A stretch of DNA of 64,000 nt, taken from NCBI GenBank assembly GCA_036250195.1, contig JAVHZZ010000073.1:372001-436000 (forward strand). The letters run 5' to 3'. This DNA comes from Mixophyes australis (lineage: Eukaryota > Chordata > Amphibia > Anura > Limnodynastidae). The translations under genes were made by a program, and so were the position numbers. Every line of letters starts with the position of its first letter. Positions within the stretch are counted from its first letter, which is position 1. Shown piece by piece: positions 58,298 to 64,000 of the stretch. The notes below the pieces were generated by a model that was not told where the DNA came from, searched no databases, and was given only the letters and a program-made list of their open reading frames with translations.

Positions 58298-61200
58298 GTT
58301 AAATGTCTTGTCTACTATATTATATATGGAAGATCGTTGTTCAATTCTAAATTGAGGCACAGGTTAAGCTTCAACACATGTGACAATGCGTTTATGTTGT
58401 AATATTGTTACATTTTAGTTATATTATAAGTAATATTCAGTCTTTATTCCATGCCTCCCAACTTTTGCAATCCCCAAATCAAAACAAAACACAGTTTGCA
58501 GCGGTGCATCCATAAATGGAGGTGTGGTCACATCACAATGGGTGCGTGGCCACACCCTCATGGGCACCCTTTACCCTCCTCCCCTAACAACGCCAAAGAT
58601 TTTAGTCTCTTCTATGTATAAAGATGTACATGTAATATTATGGGCCAGATTCATGTTCAGACTTATCTTGCGTGAAATAGACCTGCGCTTGCTTCAAAAC
58701 GGACTTTACTCCAATTAACGCAATTGCATGTAATTCATGTCCAAAGCAAATGACACTTACGACTGCCTACAACACATAAGGGAACAATGGTGGCAAGGTT
58801 TTTCTCCTGGACAAAACCATGTTACAATGCAAGGGGTGAAAATAGTTTTTTTTTTTAGCACATAAGATAAATACTGGCTGTTTTTCATGTAACACACAAA
58901 TACTTGATAGCTTTAATTTAACACTGAAATTTAAAGTTGATCTAGGACATGCCCAACCTCAACTATAAATCTACCATGACATTTTAAATTTGCCTCCCAC
59001 TCCAAGGCAACATGGTTTTGCCAAGATGCAAAGTTACTCCTTTTTTTACTCATTTTCTTTTCCTTAACGAATCAGGCCCATTGTATGTACAATATGCATT
59101 AAGGAGATCTTGATTTATGTATTTAATGTAAAAAAAATATAAATATGATTATACTGTTTAGAGTTGTTCATCATTTTTTTTCTAGGCTTTATTTAAATAC
59201 CTTATATTGCACATACGCTTGTGTGTATACTGCGCTGTGCTCTGTTAATGTACAACATGTAACGTTTAGGCAGAGCGCACTTACACCCAGATTCAAACTG
59301 AAACACATCTTGATGTCCGCTTGGATTTGAATATGGGTTCCGTGATCTTTTCTTAAGAGCAAGTTAGGTGCAAGTTGCGTTCGGACTTGAATCAGGCCCT
59401 ATATGAGCCTCCTCTTCAAGGTTCTCATGTTTCCCTAACATGATCCTCACCAGGTAGTGGTCCAGGTACCAGTTATTCCCACCAATGGTTCTTTAACATC
59501 CATCTTGCAAAGAGCCTGTGGTATGAATCAGCAGTCATTTTTATACCAGTATCATGTAAATTTCATCACTTAAATTCAAAGTTGAAATGTATTAATAGAC
59601 TCTAGTAACATCTCTCCTTGTTATTCCAATTCACTGGCTTTCCTTTGTATTGAGAGTCATTCATTTGTTTCCCTCCTACAGTATGTTTGTAATGACATTT
59701 ACTTTTTATTTTCCCGGTTGTCTTAGGAGAGTGTATCAAGACCGCAGTCACCACCACAGGGATTTTATGTGGGCTCCAGCTCGGAGGTATTTTCTACATA
59801 TATAACTTTCTAAAGATATAAGTCTTCCCATCAGTGGACTCTTCATTTTATATTTACTTATTTTACACCAATGGTATATGGTTGAGGTTGAAGCCATAGG
59901 TCCTGGTGGTGATGTGATGGTGGGTGGTCTACAGCAACATCAAACTGTGTGGTGTGGTAAGACAAAAAATGAAATCCAGTCCCCTGGATGAGTGTAATTA
60001 AAATTATTGCCCCCTTGTTGTTCATAATTAATCCCTAAATGATATTAATTAATATTAGTGCCCCCTTGATGATTATAAATTATAATAGTGCCCCCTTAAT
60101 GATATAATTATTTTAGGGTTTCTCTCTTTTCTCGTCTCTCTTGTGTCCAGCACCTGTTCCCGCAGTGTGTGCAGGGAGGCCCCTGCACGTGATGTAATAA
60201 CGCTGTCATACTTAGGGGAGCCGGGGGCCCCTGCATACAGTCACATCTGGGACTAGGTGCTGCTGGCAATTAAGATGGCAATTTTTAAAGGAGAACCCCG
60301 GCGTGATCTGTGTATCTGCTAAAATGTAACATTCTCAACTTGTATAAGTTAATGGTAGATGCAACTCATTTAGGAAATAGGACAGACTGTATAGGCGAGC
60401 ATCACATATCTGGGGTTAACCATATTTACTTTTTATGTTCCCGGTTGTCTTAGGAGAGTGTATCAAGACCGCAGTCACCACCGCGGGTATTTTATATGGG
60501 CTCCAGCTCGGAGGTATTTTCTACATATATAACTTTCTAAAGATATAAGTCTTCCCATCAGCGGACTCTTCATTTTATATTTATTTATTTTACACCAATG
60601 GTATATGTTTGAGGTTGAAGCCATGTGTTGAGAGACTTTCATTTTTAAAACCCATATACTTCCTCCTACAATATGTTTGTAATGACAATTACTTTTACTG
60701 CCCCCGGTTGTCTTAGGAAGATGTACCAAGCGCCGGATCAGCACCTCCAGGAGTACATTTGGATTCCAGCTTGCGAGTAAGTATTGTCTAGGTATACAGC
60801 TTTCTAAACATATAAATCTTCCCATCAGCGGACTCTTCCCAGATTGAATATGGTTGAGGTTGATGGGGCATGTTAGCGGTGGGTGGTCTACACCAACAGC
60901 GAGCTGGGTGGAGGGCTAGAGCAAAGATGAAATCCAGTACTTCTAAGGTACCAGATGCAAACATCCAATCTCTATTATCTGTCTGCTAATATGGGTCATT
61001 TCTATATCTGACCTTGAGAAAACTATCCTGTTCAGTCGTCACAATGACCGAAATATACTGTCTCCCGTTTTCTTTCTTGTCCTGGATTCATAGAACTCCC
61101 TTCCACTTACTTGTATAAGTATGAATGGAAGAGGTGTAACATAATCTACAAGAGTAGATCAGTTAGATCTGAATATTCCCACCGGTCTGTGAGGTCATTT

Positions 61201-62275
61201 TGGTGAATGATGTTTGAGAACAGAGATGTCTCATGTTTATAATGACATTTACTTTTTCTGCATCCTGTTTTCTTAGTGTCGTGCACCAACACCGGATACA
61301 GCTTTAGAAAAATATCTTCTGAATTACACCTTTAAGGTATGTTCTAGATATACAACTTTTTAAAATATAAGTCTTCCCATCAGTAGACTCTCCATATTAT
61401 ATTTATTTGACACAGATGGAATATGGTTGAGGTCATGGGCCTTGCTGGTTGGTGATGGTGGGTGGTCTACAGCAATGTGTACATATCAGATATCTATTAT
61501 GCTCCTGTTAATATGAATAATTTCTATATCTGCACCTGATAAAACTATGCTGCCCAGTCATCACAATGTATAAAATATTCTGTCTTCTTCTTACTCACCC
61601 ACTTGCATGAGTATAAAAGGATGAGGTGTAAAGTAATCTCCTTCAGTAGATCATTTCGACCTGAATAGATCTGAGAGTTCATAAGGCCACTATGGGGAAA
61701 GATGTTTGAGAACAGAGATCTCACATCTATAATAGAGTTCTCTGGAATCAAATTGAATAAGAAAAGGTTCCGTACAGAGAGTGCTTGTTATGTGGCCATG
61801 GTGCACTGCTGGATGACTGACAGTGATGCCTCAATCCCTGACCATGGTGATAGTATGGTGATGGTGATAGTATGATGTTTAAGGGCAAGTTACTCCACCC
61901 AGTGCAGAAACACAGGGCCAGGCCAGTGCCTCCTATAGAGAAGCACATGGCAGCAATCTGCACGCAGGAACTTCTAAGATAAGAGAATTATACAGGTCAC
62001 TCTTTCTTGCTTTAAAGACATAAGAAGTTGGGCAGTCAGGTGACATTTTTCGGACTTTGAGGTCATTACTCATAAGATCTGGTTGACCTGCTGTCATAAT
62101 ATTGTGAATGTAGCAAAGGAGGCAGAGCTAGATTAAGGATTTGGGGGGCCCAGGGTACTTAAGAGAGGGGGGCCCTATGGTCTAACGTTAACAGCACAGT
62201 GCCATCATTCAGGGAGAGAGTTACTAAGTCACATAGTTCTAAACCTACTACAATAATACACTATTAAATGTCATG

Positions 62276-62310
<35 letters not shown>

Positions 62311-63997
62311 ATAATAATGTAGTAATGTAGTAATCTATGTATGAAATGTAAAATTTACATAAATTCAAATTTGCAATATCATCCTAGACCCTAGTAACTC
62401 CTACTCTTGTTATAACAATTCACTGGATTTTCTCTGTATTCATTTTTAAAACCCATATTCTCTCTCTGTAATAACATTTACTTTTTCTGCTCCTTGTTGT
62501 CCTATTAGTGCGCACCAAGACTGGAGTCACCGCCCCCAGGATTTTATCTGGATTACAGCTCGGAGGTATTTACTAAGATACAACTTTCTAAAAATATAAG
62601 TCTTCCCATCAGTGACCACTTCACATTATATTAATTTTACACAGATGGAACATAATTGAAGTTGAGGCCATTGGGCCTTGGTGGTGGTGGCGGTGGGAGG
62701 TCTAAAGCAACAGCAAGCTGGGTGTAGGGGTGGAGGGGTGGGGCAGAAAAATGGAATCCAGATCAGATACCAGGTACAGCAGAGGATATGTGGAAAAATC
62801 AGATTTCTATTATGCTTCTGCTTATATGAGTAATTTTTATATCTGGGCTTGCAAAACATTTAGATTTCTGTTGAGAACATGACAAAATATCCTACCCCAC
62901 ACTTGCTGCCTAGGTGTGATCTTTGGCTCAAAACTATCCTTTATTCCCCACATCCCATCTCTATCTCTCTGACCCCCTGACCAACATTGCTGTGTGACTG
63001 GATCATATAGCCCACTGAGCACTTTTTACAGTTGCAATCGGACCAATATACAATATATAGCACTTAACCTCATGTATCAAACTTACATTGTCCCATAGGT
63101 TGTAAGCTTGTGAGCAGGGTCCTCTTACTTCTCTGTCTGTCTGTATTACCCAGTACTGTTTTATTACTGTGTTTGTATCCATTTGTAAAGCACTATGGAA
63201 TATGCTGGTGCTATATAAATAAATGATGATGATGATAGTACCAGAGGTAGCAAAAGTCAACACAAAGCCCAGGAGTAGAGCTGGACATCGGGAAATCTTC
63301 TACCTCCTGATAAAATTGATCTCTTTAGGATCGAGTGTTTGATTCCTGAGGGTTTCCCATTTCATGCAACGTTTGTAAATATCTGCTAAATTACACTATC
63401 AGTTACTCTGATATCCTACTATTAGTCTGGGGATGGTCTTCTCATTTGTTTGGTTCACGTGAAGTGCTATCCGGTTTTACGAGTACTAGGAATGTATCTT
63501 TGGCTGTAGCTCCTAAAATTTCAGTCCATTATTGGTATTTGGCTTCCGCATGTAGATTAATGTAACAGACGCAACACAAATATAATCTGCCTTGTTTGTT
63601 AAACCATGCGCATGTCTTTTTGGCTTTGTCTACCTGTTTCTTTTATTAAGCTGACAGTCTGCTATCTATATGTCCTCTGTTTCATTTCTGTCCAATGCCG
63701 TCTACTTCTACTACTAGGAATGTCTTGTTATGATTGGTTACTACAAGTTACAGCTCATCTGTGATATCTCCATCAGCTTAAAAAAACAAAACAACTTAAT
63801 GCACATGCAGCCCCAGGAGTGAATTGCGTAAAACTAATGGTTGCTTCATGCTTAGGATATTGTACCTGTGTACATGGTTTACCCCATTGTGTAGTCATTC
63901 TTTTCATATGCAAACATTTTATCAACAGTCAGAATTCTCAGCATCTGATGAAGTGAAGACAACTGAAGATGCTGGATGTGAAGTTCCAATCTATGAG
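58220..63997 (+). CDS. Candidate microexon gene, copy B (3' end beyond window)
   Basis: Seven coding exons in order: 58220-58297, 59727-59786, 60454-60513, 60717-60776, 61277-61336, 62509-62565 and 63929-63997. All are open, phase 0 and bounded by AG and GT. Compared with copy A there are six amino-acid changes (Q/P, A/V, H/R, D/A, H/Y, N/Y) and one silent change. Microexons 1-3 are unchanged. The terminal exon lies beyond 64000. Function unknown; see copy A. Confidence 0.55.
58643..59079. mobile_element. MITE of the GGGCCTGATTCATT family, second copy, copy B
   Basis: Counterpart of 11844-12281. A T run near 58847 has expanded. Confidence 0.7.
59727..59786 (+). CDS. Microexon 1, copy B
   Basis: Identical to 12929-12988, with the same TTGTCTTAG acceptor and GTATTTTC donor. 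Confidence 0.6.
60454..60513 (+). CDS. Microexon 2, copy B
   Basis: Identical to 13655-13714. Confidence 0.6.
60717..60776 (+). CDS. Microexon 3, copy B
   Basis: Identical to 13918-13977, donor CGA|GTAAGT. Confidence 0.6.
61277..61336 (+). CDS. Microexon 4, copy B
   Basis: Differs from 14478-14537 by H to R and D to A. The following intron keeps ATATAAGTCTTCCCATCAGT, which copy A has lost. Confidence 0.55.
62278..62310. repeat. (AT)n microsatellite, copy B
   Basis: Counterpart of 15462-15496, with an added AAT run. Confidence 0.9.
62509..62565 (+). CDS. Microexon 5, copy B
   Basis: 57 bp, differs from 15693-15749 by H to Y. Confidence 0.6.
63050..63239 (+). mobile_element. L2/CR1-type 3' tail, copy B
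   Basis: Counterpart of 16230-16425. Confidence 0.7.
63929..63997 (+). CDS. 69-bp exon, copy B
   Basis: Ends GAG|GTA at the window edge. Differs from copy A by one silent change and N to Y. Confidence 0.6.
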
Positions 63998-64000
63998 GTA

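Overview
This is vertebrate nuclear DNA with no bacterial-style gene organisation. It has GT-AG introns, C2H2 zinc-finger exon remnants and many dinucleotide microsatellites. It also has L1-type and L2/CR1-type LINEs, a chromodomain Ty3/Gypsy element and Ngaro/DIRS-like tyrosine-recombinase retroelements with an SGNH hydrolase, plus many foldback MITEs. This mix, and the familiar CR1/L2 3' tail ending in GCTATATAAATAAATGATG, fit an anuran (frog) genome best. That assignment is inference.

The window is two tandem copies of one locus. Copy A starts at or before position 1. Copy B starts at 35002, or slightly upstream within a zinc-finger relic at 34975, and runs off the end at 64000. Block 1-2115 pairs with 35002-37140, and block 2112-17181 pairs with 49890-64000. 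Copy B has about 12.75 kb (37142-49889) that copy A lacks. Copy A, order: degenerate C2H2 exon (1-330), foldback MITE (1492-1669), array of ~873-bp promoter-like units (4129-8900), and a multi-exon candidate gene (11408-18230). Copy B repeats the order: 34975-35330, 36516-36693, 51799-55670, and exons 58206-63997.

The candidate gene is the only convincing host gene. It has an exon with a start codon, four 60-bp and one 57-bp phase-0 microexons that are diverged copies of one another (core SPPxGFYLxSSSE), a 69-bp exon, and a 387-bp terminal exon ending in a stop. Every exon visible in both copies is open in both. I do not recognise the protein.

Between the copies, 18950-34420 is nested mobile DNA. 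A Ngaro-like element is split by a complete young Ty3/Gypsy element (19220-24741, TSD TTCTC). Two more truncated Ngaro-like copies follow, then an AT/C-rich minisatellite, a Gypsy-type gag with a SCAN-like region interrupted by a solo-LTR-like insertion, and a 545-bp foldback element. The segment private to copy B holds an L2/CR1 3' end, a decayed tyrosine-recombinase fragment, a 5'-truncated L1 with TSD, two orphan zinc fingers, a hAT-type element with an 8-bp TSD, and a ~34-bp minisatellite. No tRNA, rRNA or CRISPR was seen. Coordinates were read by eye and identities were not computed.
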